Positions 45,411 to 55,217 are shown, numbered from the stretch's first letter. The stretch is DNA of 64,000 nt from Reyranella sp. CPCC 100927 (GCF_007859315.1 NZ_VOHA01000002.1:620001-684000), one strand, 5' to 3'. The notes: generated by a model not told the origin, from the sequence alone. Made by a program: numbers and translations.

Positions 45411-46916
45411 CTAATTCTGCGCCAGCAGCGTACGCCAGCATCGGCCGGCCGGATCGCTCATCGGCGCGATGTAGCGGTCGAGCGTGATGGTCTGGCGATC
45501 CGGTTCCACGTACCGCGGCCAGGCCAGCAGGCCGCCGGCATTGGGATCGCCGGCGCGCACGAAATGGGTCCAATAGCCGCGCATCGCACCGCCGATGTGA
45601 TGGTAATCGGCATCGCTGGCGCCGCGGAACATCGGGGCCTGTGCCCACGCCACGCGATCACCGAACAGGAACGGCAGCTCGATGCAGTGACATGCGCCGA
45701 AGTCTGTCGTCGGCGATGGCCAGTTGAACTGATAGACGAAGGCCGCGCGGCCGGCCTGCGCCTGGTGCCGCGCCAGCGCCAACGCGGGCGCAATGAAGCG
45801 GCGGTCGCTTGCCGCATCGGCATGCAACGCGCCGGCGTTGCGATAGCCGCGCAGCGCCGTGTACTCGGCCATGAGGGCATCAGCCTTGGCACCGAACTCG
45901 GCGCCCAGTACCGCATGCAGCTGCTCGCGGGTCATGGCCTTGAAGGCCGGATCGATGGCCGAGAAAACACTGCATTCCTCGCGCGTGTAGCCCACGATCA
46001 TCTCGCACCACGACGCCGCGCCGGCCGCCGTCGATGCCAGCAGTGGCGCCAGCAGCAGATCGCCATCCAGGCAGGGCACAAAAGGCGGCGTCGAATCGCC
46101 GGGGCCGCGCGAAAAGCGCTGTGCGACGGTGCGCGCCGATGTCAGCAACGCATCGACCGGTACGCGGCGCATGGACTCGGCATCCGGCCGCACATCAAGC
46201 GCGTCGGCAAAGATCCGGCCGCGTTCCTCGGCGCGCGCCAGCGGTTCGGGTTCGAGCCCGAAGGGGCCGCTTTGCAGGATGGCGCGCCGGAACAGCGAAC
46301 GCCCCTCCGCCATCACGGCCAGCGCCAGCACCGCGAAGGCACCAGCCGACTGGCCCGCGATGCAGACGTTCGCCGGGTCGCCACCGAACCCGTCGATGCA
46401 TTGCTGTACCCAGCGCAGGCTGGCGCGCTGGTCGTGCAGGCCGAGATTGCCGTCGCTGACGCCGGACAGCCGCAGATAGCCCAGCGCGCCCAGCCGGCTG
46501 TTAACCGACACCACGACGATGCGGCCGGCACGCGCCAGCGCCGCGCCGGCATACCACGGCAGCGACCCGGCACCGCTCATGAAGGCGCCGCCATGGAACC
46601 ACACAAGCACCGGCACCTTTTCGGTGCCGAGATCGGCCGGCGTCCAGATGGTGAGGCTGAGGCAATCCTCGCCCGGATTGCCGGCGCTCGGACCCATGGC
46701 GATTTCCAGGCGCGACGGCAGCTGCGGCGGAGTCGGCCCGTCGGCGCCGGCGTCGAGCGTTTCATCGGATCGCGGCAGCGGCTCGGGCTTGCTGAAGCGA
46801 CGCGGGCCGACCGGCGGCTGCGCATAGCGCACGCCCCGAAACACATTGAGATCGCCGTCGCGACGCCCGACCAGACGGCCGAACGGCGTCGGTGCAACGG
46901 GGTTGGCCTGTGTCAT
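45411..46916 (-). CDS. type B carboxylesterase
   Basis: A 501-residue alpha/beta hydrolase of the carboxylesterase/lipase family. Seen: FRGVRYAQPPVGPRRF, EDCLSLTIWTP, oxyanion-hole VWFHGGAFMSG, nucleophile elbow GQSAGA, and GACHCIELPFLFG near the catalytic His. It hydrolyses carboxyl esters; the substrate is open. No signal peptide, so cytoplasmic. Confidence 0.92.
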   Translation of the reverse strand: MTQANPVAPTPFGRLVGRRDGDLNVFRGVRYAQPPVGPRRFSKPEPLPRSDETLDAGADGPTPPQLPSRLEIAMGPSAGNPGEDCLSLTIWTPADLGTEKVPVLVWFHGGAFMSGAGSLPWYAGAALARAGRIVVVSVNSRLGALGYLRLSGVSDGNLGLHDQRASLRWVQQCIDGFGGDPANVCIAGQSAGAFAVLALAVMAEGRSLFRRAILQSGPFGLEPEPLARAEERGRIFADALDVRPDAESMRRVPVDALLTSARTVAQRFSRGPGDSTPPFVPCLDGDLLLAPLLASTAAGAASWCEMIVGYTREECSVFSAIDPAFKAMTREQLHAVLGAEFGAKADALMAEYTALRGYRNAGALHADAASDRRFIAPALALARHQAQAGRAAFVYQFNWPSPTTDFGACHCIELPFLFGDRVAWAQAPMFRGASDADYHHIGGAMRGYWTHFVRAGDPNAGGLLAWPRYVEPDRQTITLDRYIAPMSDPAGRCWRTLLAQN

Positions 46917-47046
46917 GTCTTGTACCCTTCCTCGTTACGATAGGCGATGGCGGCACGTAGGTTAATCTACGGATACAACCACATGACCCATCGCAGCGGC
47001 TCTCGGTAAGAGTCGGATCGCGACCGTACTGCATGGAGCCAACATT

Positions 47047-47505
47047 ATGACATCGACGGCTGCCCGACACCTCAAACACTCATTGACATCCATCTTCCGC
47101 CGGAAAGGGGGCGATGGCGCCTACACCCGCTTGTTCGACAACTTGGAGCCATCTCAACAAGGCGTACTGCTTTCCGCGATCTCACTCCGCCCATCGGAGC
47201 TGCCTGTCATCGGCAGCTTGCAGACATCGAATGACTGGCTCGTTCTGACAACGGAGCGGCTGGTCTGGTGCCTTGGCGGCAACCGCCTGGAGCTTGCGGT
47301 AGAGATGATTGGCGACGCGACCGTTGACCTCGCGTCGCTGCAGCGCAGGGGCATCGGTAAGATGGAGATGCGGGAGCTTCACGTCATGACAACGACTGAC
47401 GAAAGACATGTCGTTGAACTGGAAGCCGGTGCCCCATTCTTCGGCGCTTGGAATGTTCTGAAGAACCTCGGCGTTCGAAATCGCAATGCGACTGGTCGCG
47501 GCTAA
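47047..47505 (+). CDS. small protein with a PH-like domain
   Basis: A 152-residue protein with a strand-rich centre (NDWLVLTTERLVWCLGGNRLELAV) reminiscent of bacterial PH (bPH/YokE-like) domains, then a helix at the end. Not enough to assign a function. Composition is lower in G/C than its neighbours. It stands alone between two minus-strand genes. Confidence 0.6.
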   Translation: MTSTAARHLKHSLTSIFRRKGGDGAYTRLFDNLEPSQQGVLLSAISLRPSELPVIGSLQTSNDWLVLTTERLVWCLGGNRLELAVEMIGDATVDLASLQRRGIGKMEMRELHVMTTTDERHVVELEAGAPFFGAWNVLKNLGVRNRNATGRG

Positions 47506-47550
47506 ACGAGCCTCTCCTCGGAGCCTGCGGTCATCGGCCCTGGCCAAGTC

Positions 47551-48420
47551 TCAATTGCCGCCAGGTCCGAACGGATGCCGCCGCAGGCCGGCGACGATGG
47601 CAAAATAGTCGGGATGGTCGGCGGCGATCAGGCCGTGGCGCACGAAAAAGTCGATCAGCACCAGGTTGCAGTTGTACTTGAAATCGACCGTGTCGCGCAC
47701 GCGGGCCACGACATCGGCCACCGGCCACAGCTCGAAGGACTCGGCCTCGCCGTCATTGCTGCGACACTCGAAGCCGTCGGGCAGCTCCAGGTCGAAGACG
47801 TACTGCACGTCGGGCTTCAGTTCCATGCCCGACTGATAGCAGTACGTGATGGCGCCGACCGCCTGGGCCTGGCGCGCGATCTCAGCGGGAATCGACGCTT
47901 CCTCGAGGCATTCCTTGATGACGTTCTCCAGCAGGCCGAGCTTCTCGGGCTGGCCGCCCGCCACCGTGTTGTCGAGCATGCCGGGATAGGTCGACTTGGT
48001 GCGCGAGCGGCGCGGCACCCAGATGTGAAGACCATCGCGGCGACGCACATAGCCGGTCAGATGCACGCCGAAGGCGCGGATGCCGAAGAACGGCACCGCG
48101 GCGCGCTCCATCGCCATCAGGGCCGGCTGTTGGAAGTCCGAGGTCACCGGGTAGCGTTCATCGCGCCAGGCCGAGAACCAGCCCTCGCGCGCGAGATCAC
48201 GCAGGAACGCCTCGACCGCTTGCGTGCGGGCATCGGGCGTCGCCAGGTGGTCCGACAGCCGCCAACCGACATCAGCGGACACGAAAAGGTCCGGCCGCCG
48301 CGCCAGGACCGGCGCGAAATCACGGTGCACCCAGCCGGTGCGCGTAGCGCCAATGAACCACGGCCGAAACGGCGCCAGGTCATGCGCGTTGCAGCGCTCG
48401 ATATGATCCAGGAACGACAT
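47551..48420 (-). CDS. DUF4743/Nudix hydrolase
   Basis: A 289-residue protein. The N-terminal DUF4743 part (MSFLDHIERCNAHDLAPFRPWFIG) precedes a Nudix domain with AGGQPEKLGLLENVIKECLEEASIP as the Nudix box and YPGMLDNTVAGG before it. The arrangement matches the thiamine-pyrophosphokinase-linked Nudix enzymes of fungi and bacteria, thought to hydrolyse damaged thiamine diphosphate forms. ATG 48420 is preferred; the frame is open 19 codons further. Confidence 0.87.
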   Translation of the reverse strand: MSFLDHIERCNAHDLAPFRPWFIGATRTGWVHRDFAPVLARRPDLFVSADVGWRLSDHLATPDARTQAVEAFLRDLAREGWFSAWRDERYPVTSDFQQPALMAMERAAVPFFGIRAFGVHLTGYVRRRDGLHIWVPRRSRTKSTYPGMLDNTVAGGQPEKLGLLENVIKECLEEASIPAEIARQAQAVGAITYCYQSGMELKPDVQYVFDLELPDGFECRSNDGEAESFELWPVADVVARVRDTVDFKYNCNLVLIDFFVRHGLIAADHPDYFAIVAGLRRHPFGPGGN

Positions 48421-48526
48421 GGCAAGCTTATAGCAGCAGAAACTGCCACGGTGACCAAGCCTGTCACGGGAGCGCATCTCGCCCGCTCATGTCAGGTGAA
48501 AGCAAAGCTTTCGCCTTGTGTCGGCG

Positions 48527-49984
48527 CTACGTGCCGAGGTGGGCGGGCCCCTTCGGCGCGCTCAGGGCAGGCTGCCCACGCTCCCAGGAAAGACTTTCGG
48601 TGCGCTCGAGGCGCGGGATGGAGCGGGACTCGGGAAAATCCAGCGTGATCGTGGCGCCGCCACCGGGCGTGTCACTCACATGCACCGCGCCGCCATGCAT
48701 GGTCATCACCTGCGCCACAATGGCGAGACCCAGGCCGACGCCATCGTCGTCGGTCGTGGCGCCACGCGCGAACGGTTGGAACAGCCGCTCGCGGCCTTCG
48801 ACCGGAATCCCCGGCCCGTGGTCGATGACCCGCACCTCGCCCGGCACGACGACCACGACGGCCACATGCCGGCACGTCCCGGCGTGGCGTACGGCATTGC
48901 GCACGAGGTTGGCGACAGCGGAGCGGATCGCGGTTTCGACGCCGCGCACCACGACCGGTCCGTCCGGCGCTGTGACTTCGATGTCGATGGCCGCGGCCAG
49001 GGCCTGCGGCACCAGCTCGGCGACGGTCGTGCGGCAAAGCAGGACCAGATCCACCGGCTGGAAGGCGTGCGGCTGGCCGGACAGGCGCGCCAGATGCAGC
49101 AACGTCGTCACGATGGACGACAGGTTCTGCACGTCGGTGGTCAGGTCCTGGCGCTGCGCCGGATCGGGCACCGCTTCGAGCTTGGTGCGCAGCCGCGTCA
49201 GCGGCGTGCGCAGTTCGTGCGCCGCGTTCGACAGGAAGCTGCGCTGTGAGAGCGCCGCATCGTCGATGCGCTGCAGGGCGCGATTGAAGGCATCGACCAG
49301 CGGCACGAGTTCCTTGGGTGCCGACGCATCGGGCAGCCGGCGGCCGGCCGGCAGGCCGTCGATCGCCTCGGCGGCGCGCGCCACGCGACTCACCGGCCGC
49401 GCGATCAGGCGCGGCAGGACGACCAGGTGCGCCACGGCCATGGCGAACAGGATGAACGCCAGCATGGAATAGAGGTTGGACGCGTCGCCGATGGTGAACA
49501 GGATCATCTCGAGAAACGGCAACTGCGAGATGCCGCCCACCTCCAGCGACACCGGGCCGACGCGCGTCGGGGTGATGACAGCCACGCTGACGGCGCCATC
49601 GGCTTCCACGGACTTGTTGCCGGCGGCTTTGAACTCCGCCAGGCGCAGGCGTCCCTGCCAGGCACCGTCATGCCCGGGGTTGGCCAGCATCACGCCGTGG
49701 GTCAGCGTCGTATCGCCATCGCTGATCACGTACCAGAGCTTGGGGTGGGCAGCGATGAACGCGGCGAGCTCGCCGTTGGGCTCCAGCGTCAGCTGGCCGG
49801 CGGCGTTGCGCGACGTCGCCGCCTGCAACAGTGATGCCGCCTTCAACGGCCCCATCATCTCCCGGTCTTCGCCGAAGTTCAGCAGGTAGGACACGACGAT
49901 CAGGAAGCCGCCGGCCATGACCGCGACCAGCGAGCCGGCGAACGTCGTCGCTGCCCTGACGGTGATCGAGTGACGGCGGCTCAT
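48527..49984 (-). CDS. sensor histidine kinase of a two-component pair
   Basis: A 485-residue membrane kinase: TM1 at about residues 16-35, a periplasmic domain, TM2 at about 171-192, a HAMP region, HisKA with SNAAHELRTPLTR (H256), and HATPase with NLVRNAVRHAG and DDGVGLGLAIV. Its start overlaps the response regulator stop codon by four bases. The last ~21 residues (from about LSWERGQPALSAPKG) are read from a palindromic repeat, so the C-terminus has been altered by that element. The signal sensed is unknown. Confidence 0.92.
   Translation of the reverse strand: MSRRHSITVRAATTFAGSLVAVMAGGFLIVVSYLLNFGEDREMMGPLKAASLLQAATSRNAAGQLTLEPNGELAAFIAAHPKLWYVISDGDTTLTHGVMLANPGHDGAWQGRLRLAEFKAAGNKSVEADGAVSVAVITPTRVGPVSLEVGGISQLPFLEMILFTIGDASNLYSMLAFILFAMAVAHLVVLPRLIARPVSRVARAAEAIDGLPAGRRLPDASAPKELVPLVDAFNRALQRIDDAALSQRSFLSNAAHELRTPLTRLRTKLEAVPDPAQRQDLTTDVQNLSSIVTTLLHLARLSGQPHAFQPVDLVLLCRTTVAELVPQALAAAIDIEVTAPDGPVVVRGVETAIRSAVANLVRNAVRHAGTCRHVAVVVVVPGEVRVIDHGPGIPVEGRERLFQPFARGATTDDDGVGLGLAIVAQVMTMHGGAVHVSDTPGGGATITLDFPESRSIPRLERTESLSWERGQPALSAPKGPAHLGT
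48538..48592. repeat. inverted repeat, family D copy 3, inside a gene end
   Basis: GTGGGCGGGCC.. and ..GCCCACGCTCCCAGG form the arms. This copy lies within the last codons of the sensor kinase gene, while copies 1 and 2 abut the stop codons of their genes. Confidence 0.65.
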
Positions 49985-50652
49985 TGGGCGTTCAACACGT
50001 AGCCGACGCCGCGCACCGTCGTGATCTTGGCGGTGCAGCCGAACTCGCGCAGCCGCCGGCGCAGGCGCGAGACGTGGGAGTCGAGCGCATTGGACTGGAT
50101 CTCGTCGTCGAAGCCGTAGACCGTGGCCTCCAGCGCCTCGCGCAGCACGACCCGATCGACCCGGCGGATCAGGATCTCGAGAATCGCGAGCTCCCGCCGC
50201 GGCAGCGGCAAGCGGACCTCGCCCTGGAAGGCGGACCGGTGCGCGATGTCGAAGCGCAGGTTGCCGACCTGCAGCAGGCCGCCCCGATCCAGGAAGTAGC
50301 GCCGCAATAGCGCCCGCACGCGGGCGAACAGCTCGACCGGTTCGAACGGCTTGCCGATATACTCATCGGCGCCGCCGTCGAGCGCGGTGGCGATGTCCTG
50401 CGGATCATCGAGCGCCGTGAGCATCAGCGTGGCCGGCCGCGGATCGTGCGCCCGCAGATCGGTCAGCAAGGTCACGCCATCGCCGTCCGGCAACCGCCGA
50501 TCGACGACCACGAGCTCGAAGCGGCTGGCCGACAGCGCCGCCCGCGCGGCATCGAGGCAATCGACCCTGTCGGCCGTGCCGATCTCGCGCTCGAAGGCCG
50601 TCTGCAACCAGGCCGCCAGGTCGCGATCATCCTCTACGATCAAGACACGCAT
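49981..50652 (-). CDS. OmpR/PhoB family response regulator
   Basis: A 223-residue regulator: receiver domain with acidic EDD (residues 7-9), phospho-Asp D51 in VVVDRRLPDGDG and Lys in EYIGKPFEP, then a winged-helix DNA-binding domain ending LRRRLREFGCTAKITTVRGVGYVL. It is coupled to the downstream sensor kinase by the 4-base overlap. Similar to the QseB/TctD group; the regulon is unknown. The small lipoprotein gene just upstream may be a target. Confidence 0.93.
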   Translation of the reverse strand: MRVLIVEDDRDLAAWLQTAFEREIGTADRVDCLDAARAALSASRFELVVVDRRLPDGDGVTLLTDLRAHDPRPATLMLTALDDPQDIATALDGGADEYIGKPFEPVELFARVRALLRRYFLDRGGLLQVGNLRFDIAHRSAFQGEVRLPLPRRELAILEILIRRVDRVVLREALEATVYGFDDEIQSNALDSHVSRLRRRLREFGCTAKITTVRGVGYVLNAQ

Positions 50653-50683
50653 GCATCATTCCCAAGACGACGACGCCCGACGA

Positions 50684-50878
50684 TCAGTCGATCACATCGG
50701 CGGTCACATCCAGCGGGGCAGCCACCACGTCGCCAGCCACCGGTACGACTTTCACCACCGCGCTGGTGGCGCGGAACGGCAATGCCACGACACCGCAACC
50801 GCTGAGTGCAGCCGCGGCGGCAACGATGGCCAGCAGCGCCAGCGGGCGGCTGTGGCGGCGAACAAGTGCTACAATCAT
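50684..50878 (-). CDS. small lipoprotein
   Basis: A 64-residue protein with a signal peptide and lipobox ALSGC (Cys about residue 28), then GVVALPFRATSAVVKVVPVAGDV and a VAAPLDVTADVID end. This short type recurs in proteobacteria (NF038104-like lipoproteins, recalled). ATG 50878 has GGAGAA upstream. It precedes the two-component genes by 31 bp and may be in their operon. Confidence 0.8.
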   Translation of the reverse strand: MIVALVRRHSRPLALLAIVAAAAALSGCGVVALPFRATSAVVKVVPVAGDVVAAPLDVTADVID

Positions 50879-51341
50879 GGCTCGTTCTCCAAGGCTGTCG
50901 CCGATGGGTCGGCACGATCGACAAGTGGCGTTCAAGGCCCCGTTTGCGTCGTTTGTAAGGTGACGGCGCTCACGGCTTGGCAGGCCGGCCACCGGCGCGG
51001 CCGCCGCGCACCGCGACAAGCGTCGGCCCTGCTTCCGAGCGGCGCGGCCGGCGCGCCGGCTCGGACAGTCGGCCGCCAGGCCGGACAATGCCGACAACGG
51101 CCGGGCGATCAACCTCCGGCTGCGATTGCCGATGACGCTCCGCCATGCGGCGCAGCGCGAGATGGAAAAAGATCAGCATGGGACAGCCTGCCTTGTTGTC
51201 TTGTGCCGGGGGCTCGGCGCGATGGTTCGTGGCCATCATGGTGTCGCGCGGCCGGGTTGCCGGAACGTTACCTGGGCCGGCACGAAACACTTCTAAATAT
51301 TTCTGTTGCCTGCAAATTGATCGCAGCCGCAGCGGCGCATG
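50879..51341. other. gap without a supported gene
   Basis: A minus-strand frame from ATG about 51178 to 50970 (MLIFFHLALRRMAERHRQ...) would encode a ~69-residue Arg-rich peptide, but its composition is just that of G/C-rich DNA and no ribosome site precedes it. The region must hold promoters for the lipoprotein/two-component genes. Nothing else is seen. Confidence 0.4.
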
Positions 51342-52523
51342 TCAGGATGACGCCGGCTCATCAATCAAGGGGCTGCCCGCCCATCGCCGCGACAACGCGA
51401 TAGCCGCCACCAGACCAACCGCCGTCAGCAATGCCATCGCATAGTAGGCCTGCGTGCCGATCCGGTCATAGAGGACGCCCGCGACCTGATAGACCAGCGC
51501 GACCGGCAGACCGTTGGCCAGGCCGTAATACAGGCTCTGCGCCAGGGTCATGGCGCTGCCCGGCACGGCGCGCTGCAGGAACGTCATCGCCGCCAGATGG
51601 GTGGCACCGAACGTGAGTGCATGCAGCGCCTGCAGGACCAACAGCGCCGGCAGCGAGTCGCCCAGCGCCGGCATGAGAGCCCAGCGCACGACGCTGCCGC
51701 CGGCGCCCAGGATCATCAGCCGCACCGGTCCCAACCGCGCCGACACGGCCCCGGCGAAGAAGAACAGGACGATTTCGGCAAGGATGCCCTCGGCCCACAG
51801 GAAGCTGATGGTGCCATCGCCGATGCCGGCGGCACGCCAGCCGATGGTGCCGAAGCTGTAGATCACGGCATGGCCGGCCTGGGTGCAGCCCACGGCCACG
51901 AGAAACAGCACGAAGGCCGGCTGGCGCAGCAGATCGCGCGCCGTCACCCGACGCGGTGCCGCGCCGGGTGATGCCGCCGGCGCACGCTGCGGCATCGGCA
52001 GCCACAGGATGCAGGGCACCAGCAACACCGCGCCGATGATCGACAGATAGAGCACCCACGGCACGCCGACATGGGCCACCGCCAGGCCGGCCGCGACGGC
52101 GCCGCCAATGAAAGTGACCGATCCCCACACGCGCACGCGACCGTAGTCGAGGCCGCGCTGGCGCGTCACGTTCACCGCCACGCCCTCGCCCAGCGACAGC
52201 AGGGGATGCCACGATGCGCCCCATACCAGGGTGGTGAACCACAGCGGCCAGAAGCCGTAGGCGAATTCCTGTGTCGACAGGGTCGCAATCGCGACGGCGA
52301 CCAGCGCCAGCATCAGGAAACGCTGCTGCTGTACCAGGCGATGCGCCAGCCAGCCGATCGTCAGGGTCGCGGCGACGGTGACGAACTGCCGGCTCATGTA
52401 GAGCGTGCCGATTTCGGCCGGATCGGCGCCATGCGACTGCAGCCAGACCGACCAGTAGCTCAAGCCGACGCCGCCGACGAAGAAGTATGCAGCACCAAAC
52501 GAGGCGAGGCGCAGCGGGATCAT
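51342..52523 (-). CDS. MFS transporter, HcaT-like (3-phenylpropionate permease family)
   Basis: A 393-residue, 12-helix transporter. The N-terminal FGAAYFFVGGVGLSYWSVWL and the central GLDYGRVRVWGSVTFIGG are hallmarks of the HcaT/MFS_1-like group. HcaT-like proteins import aromatic acids; the substrate here is not known. It is followed upstream by a palindrome and a CaiB-type CoA transferase gene on the same strand. Confidence 0.9.
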   Translation of the reverse strand: MIPLRLASFGAAYFFVGGVGLSYWSVWLQSHGADPAEIGTLYMSRQFVTVAATLTIGWLAHRLVQQQRFLMLALVAVAIATLSTQEFAYGFWPLWFTTLVWGASWHPLLSLGEGVAVNVTRQRGLDYGRVRVWGSVTFIGGAVAAGLAVAHVGVPWVLYLSIIGAVLLVPCILWLPMPQRAPAASPGAAPRRVTARDLLRQPAFVLFLVAVGCTQAGHAVIYSFGTIGWRAAGIGDGTISFLWAEGILAEIVLFFFAGAVSARLGPVRLMILGAGGSVVRWALMPALGDSLPALLVLQALHALTFGATHLAAMTFLQRAVPGSAMTLAQSLYYGLANGLPVALVYQVAGVLYDRIGTQAYYAMALLTAVGLVAAIALSRRWAGSPLIDEPASS

Positions 52524-52527
52524 GTAT

Positions 52528-52645
52528 CCCCCTCCCCCCTTGTGGGGGAGGGTTGGGGAGGGGGCCCTTCACACGCGATGACTCGTCCGTAGCCCCCCCA
52601 CCCGTCGGCGCTACGCGCCGCCGACCTCCCCCACAAGGGGGGAGG
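52528..52645. repeat. intergenic inverted repeat, family C
   Basis: Arms CCCTCCCCCTTGTGGGGGAG (52528-52552) and CCTCCCCCACAAGGGGGGAG (52625-52645) are self-palindromic and complementary to each other. Lies between two same-strand genes; related in style to family B. Confidence 0.8.
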
Positions 52646-52671
52646 TGAAGACGGCCCACGCATGTCGTCAC

Positions 52672-53796
52672 TCACACACTGAACTCGGCCCGCACCTTGT
52701 CGGTGTGCTCGCCCAGCGCCGGGACCTTGCCCAACGGCTGCACGGCGCCATCGACGGTGGCGGCTGGCGCCGGCACCGAGATCTCGCCCGTGCCGGTGGC
52801 AATGGTGGTGCGCCGGACCTGCGGGTGGCTGGCGAGATCGCGCAGGGCGCTCACACGCGCGTAGGCGATCTGCGCCGCATCGAGCTTGGCCGTGACAGCG
52901 TCCCATGTGTGGCGGCGGAAGACTTCACCGACGATGGCATTGGTCTCGTCGCGAATGGCGTTGCGCGCGGCGTTGGTGGCAAAGCGCGGGTCCTTCGCCA
53001 TGTCGGGCCGGTCGAGCACGCCGGTGCACAGCCGCACCCATTCCTTGTCGTTCTGGATCGAGATCAGGATCGGCACTTCGTCGCCAGTGGGATAGACACC
53101 GTAGGGTGCAATGAACGGATGCGTCAGACCCAGCCTCGGCCAGTCATAGGAGTCGTACTCCCACGACATCAGCGGGATCGCCATCCACTCGGCCATCGAC
53201 GAGAACAGCGACACGTCGATGTGGCGCCCCTGGCCGGTGTTGGCACGCGCCAGCAGCGCCTCGAGGATGGCGGCATGGGCATACATGCCGGTGCCGATGT
53301 CGGTGGCCGAAATGCCGACACGGCCCGGCGCATGCGCGGATCCGGTGATCGAGGCGAGACCCGACTCAGCCTGCACCAGCAGGTCGTAGGCGCGGCGCTC
53401 GCGATAGGGGCCGAAATCGCCATAACCCGAGACATCGACCGTGATCAGCCGCGGATGCTGCGCTCGCATCTCGGCGGCGCCGAAGCCGGCCCGCGCCGCA
53501 GCACCTGGCGCCAGGTTCTGGATCAGCACGTCGGCCTTGGCGATCATGCGGTGCAGCAGCGCCAGGTCCTCGGCTTGCTTGAAGTCGAGGCAGACCGACT
53601 CCTTGCCGCGATTGAGGAAGACGAAATAGGCACTCTCGCCGCGCACGTGATGATCGTAGCCGCGGGCGAAATCGCCTTCCGGACGCTCGATCTTGATCAC
53701 GCGCGCACCGGCGTCGGCCAGGCGCGCCGCGCAATAGGGCGCCGCCACCGCCTGCTCGACCGAAATCACCAGGACGCCATCGAGCGCACCGGACAT
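52672..53796 (-). CDS. CaiB/BaiF family CoA transferase
   Basis: A 374-residue class III CoA transferase. DGVLVISVEQAVAAPYCAARLADAGARVIKIERP is the family's opening, NRGKESVCLDFK follows, and the catalytic Asp is in RRAYDLLVQAESGLASITG. It moves CoA between carboxylic acids (for example succinyl-CoA donor). It may activate the acid imported by the adjacent transporter (inference). Confidence 0.92.
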   Translation of the reverse strand: MSGALDGVLVISVEQAVAAPYCAARLADAGARVIKIERPEGDFARGYDHHVRGESAYFVFLNRGKESVCLDFKQAEDLALLHRMIAKADVLIQNLAPGAAARAGFGAAEMRAQHPRLITVDVSGYGDFGPYRERRAYDLLVQAESGLASITGSAHAPGRVGISATDIGTGMYAHAAILEALLARANTGQGRHIDVSLFSSMAEWMAIPLMSWEYDSYDWPRLGLTHPFIAPYGVYPTGDEVPILISIQNDKEWVRLCTGVLDRPDMAKDPRFATNAARNAIRDETNAIVGEVFRRHTWDAVTAKLDAAQIAYARVSALRDLASHPQVRRTTIATGTGEISVPAPAATVDGAVQPLGKVPALGEHTDKVRAEFSV

Positions 53797-53817
53797 GCAT
53801 CTACCTCCTCATCGCCG

Positions 53818-53886
53818 CTGTCATGTCGAGCGCAGCGAGACATCTTTGCCACACGCCAAGATTCCTCGCTGCGCTCGGAATGACAG
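53818..53886. repeat. intergenic inverted repeat, family A copy 5
   Basis: Arms 53818-53846 and 53858-53886 with a short loop, between the divergent CoA transferase and aconitase X genes; the most diverged copy (GTCGAG for CCCGAG). Confidence 0.8.
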
Positions 53887-53954
53887 GGAAGCCGCACCAT
53901 GCCGACCGCGCGGCGGTTTGACAATTGCCGGCGGCGCATGGCCATAGTGGCCGC

Positions 53955-55217
53955 ATGGTGCAGCTGACGGTCGAGGAGTGCGCCCGGCGCGACGGCAGCG
54001 ACGGGCCTGCGGCGGCGCTGGCGCTGCGGGTGGTGGTCGAAACCGCACGCATGCTGGGCGCCGCGCGCCTGGTGCCGATCGAGTCGGCGCATATTGACGG
54101 CTGCCTCTACCATGGTGATTCGGGCACGCTGTTCGCCGAGCAGCTCGTGGCCGGCCACGGCCGCGTGCGCGTGCCCACCACGCTCAATGTCGGGGCACTC
54201 GACCTGCTGCACGCCGACCGCGCGCGGCTGGCGCCGCAGCCGGCCGCGATGGCACGGCGCCTGATGCAGGCCTACCTCGATCTCGATTGCCGGCCGACCT
54301 GGACCTGCGCACCCTACCAGGCCGGGCACCGGCCGGCACCCGGCACGCATGTCGCGTGGGGCGAGAGCAACGCGGTGGCGTTCTGCAATTCGGTGCTGGG
54401 CGCACGCAGCGAGCGCTACGGCGACTATCTCGACATCTGCGCCGCGCTCGCGGCGCGGGCTCCCGATGTCGGCCTGCATCGCGACGAGAACCGGCGTGCC
54501 ACCGTGCTGATCGACGGCAGCGGCCTCGATCCGCGGTTGCTGGCGGAAGATGCGTTCTACCCCGTGCTCGGCGCCTGGCTGGGCGCCTCGGTGGGCAGCC
54601 GTATCGCCGCCATCGATGGCCTGCCGTTGAGTTTATCGGATGATCGCCTGAAGGCTTTGTGCGCCGCCGCCGCCTCGACCGGCGCTGTCGGCCTGTTCCA
54701 TATCATCGGCGTCACGCCGGAAGCGCCCGATCGCGCAACCGCGTTTGCCGGTGTCCCGCCAATGGAGACCATCCGGCTGACGGGCGCCCTCCTGCATGCG
54801 GCACGTGATCGGCTGTCGACGACGGCGGCACTGCCGGACACCGCGATCGATGCCATCGCCATCGGCAGCCCGCATCTGTCGATCGACGAATTCCAGCGGT
54901 TGCTCGGCTTGCTGCGCGGCCGCCGCAGTCGCCTGCCGTTCTACGCCTGCACCGGCCGGCACACATTGGACAAGCTGCAGGCACTGGGGCTGACGGAGGC
55001 GGTAGCAGCCGCCAACATCACGGTGGTGGCCGACACCTGCGTGGTGGTGACACCGATCCTGCCGGCGGGCGGCGGCGTGCTGCTCACCAACTCCGGCAAG
55101 TTCGCGCACTACACGCGGCCCAACACAGGCTACGACGTCGTCTACGGCTCGCTGTCGGATGTCGCCGAAACGGCGGCGGCGGGGCGCCTGGTACGGGACG
55201 AGGCGCTGTGGCGATGA
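53955..55217 (+). CDS. aconitase X large (catalytic) subunit
   Basis: A 420-residue protein of the DUF521/AcnX catalytic family: IESAHIDGCLYHGDSG near the N-terminus, VPTTLNVGALDLLH, a WTCAPYQAGHRPAPGTHVAWGESNAVAF block and the late VVADTCVVVTPILPAGGGVLLTNSGKFAHYTRP segment with Fe-S ligand cysteines. Bacterial AcnX enzymes of this two-gene type dehydrate cis-3-hydroxy-L-proline; archaeal ones act on mevalonate 5-phosphate. It overlaps the small-subunit gene by 4 bases. Confidence 0.9.
   Translation: MVQLTVEECARRDGSDGPAAALALRVVVETARMLGAARLVPIESAHIDGCLYHGDSGTLFAEQLVAGHGRVRVPTTLNVGALDLLHADRARLAPQPAAMARRLMQAYLDLDCRPTWTCAPYQAGHRPAPGTHVAWGESNAVAFCNSVLGARSERYGDYLDICAALAARAPDVGLHRDENRRATVLIDGSGLDPRLLAEDAFYPVLGAWLGASVGSRIAAIDGLPLSLSDDRLKALCAAAASTGAVGLFHIIGVTPEAPDRATAFAGVPPMETIRLTGALLHAARDRLSTTAALPDTAIDAIAIGSPHLSIDEFQRLLGLLRGRRSRLPFYACTGRHTLDKLQALGLTEAVAAANITVVADTCVVVTPILPAGGGVLLTNSGKFAHYTRPNTGYDVVYGSLSDVAETAAAGRLVRDEALWR

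Noticed and set aside
50970-51178. A small Arg-rich protein on the minus strand
   Set aside because: No ribosome site, no homology I recognise, and a composition expected from G/C-rich noncoding DNA.
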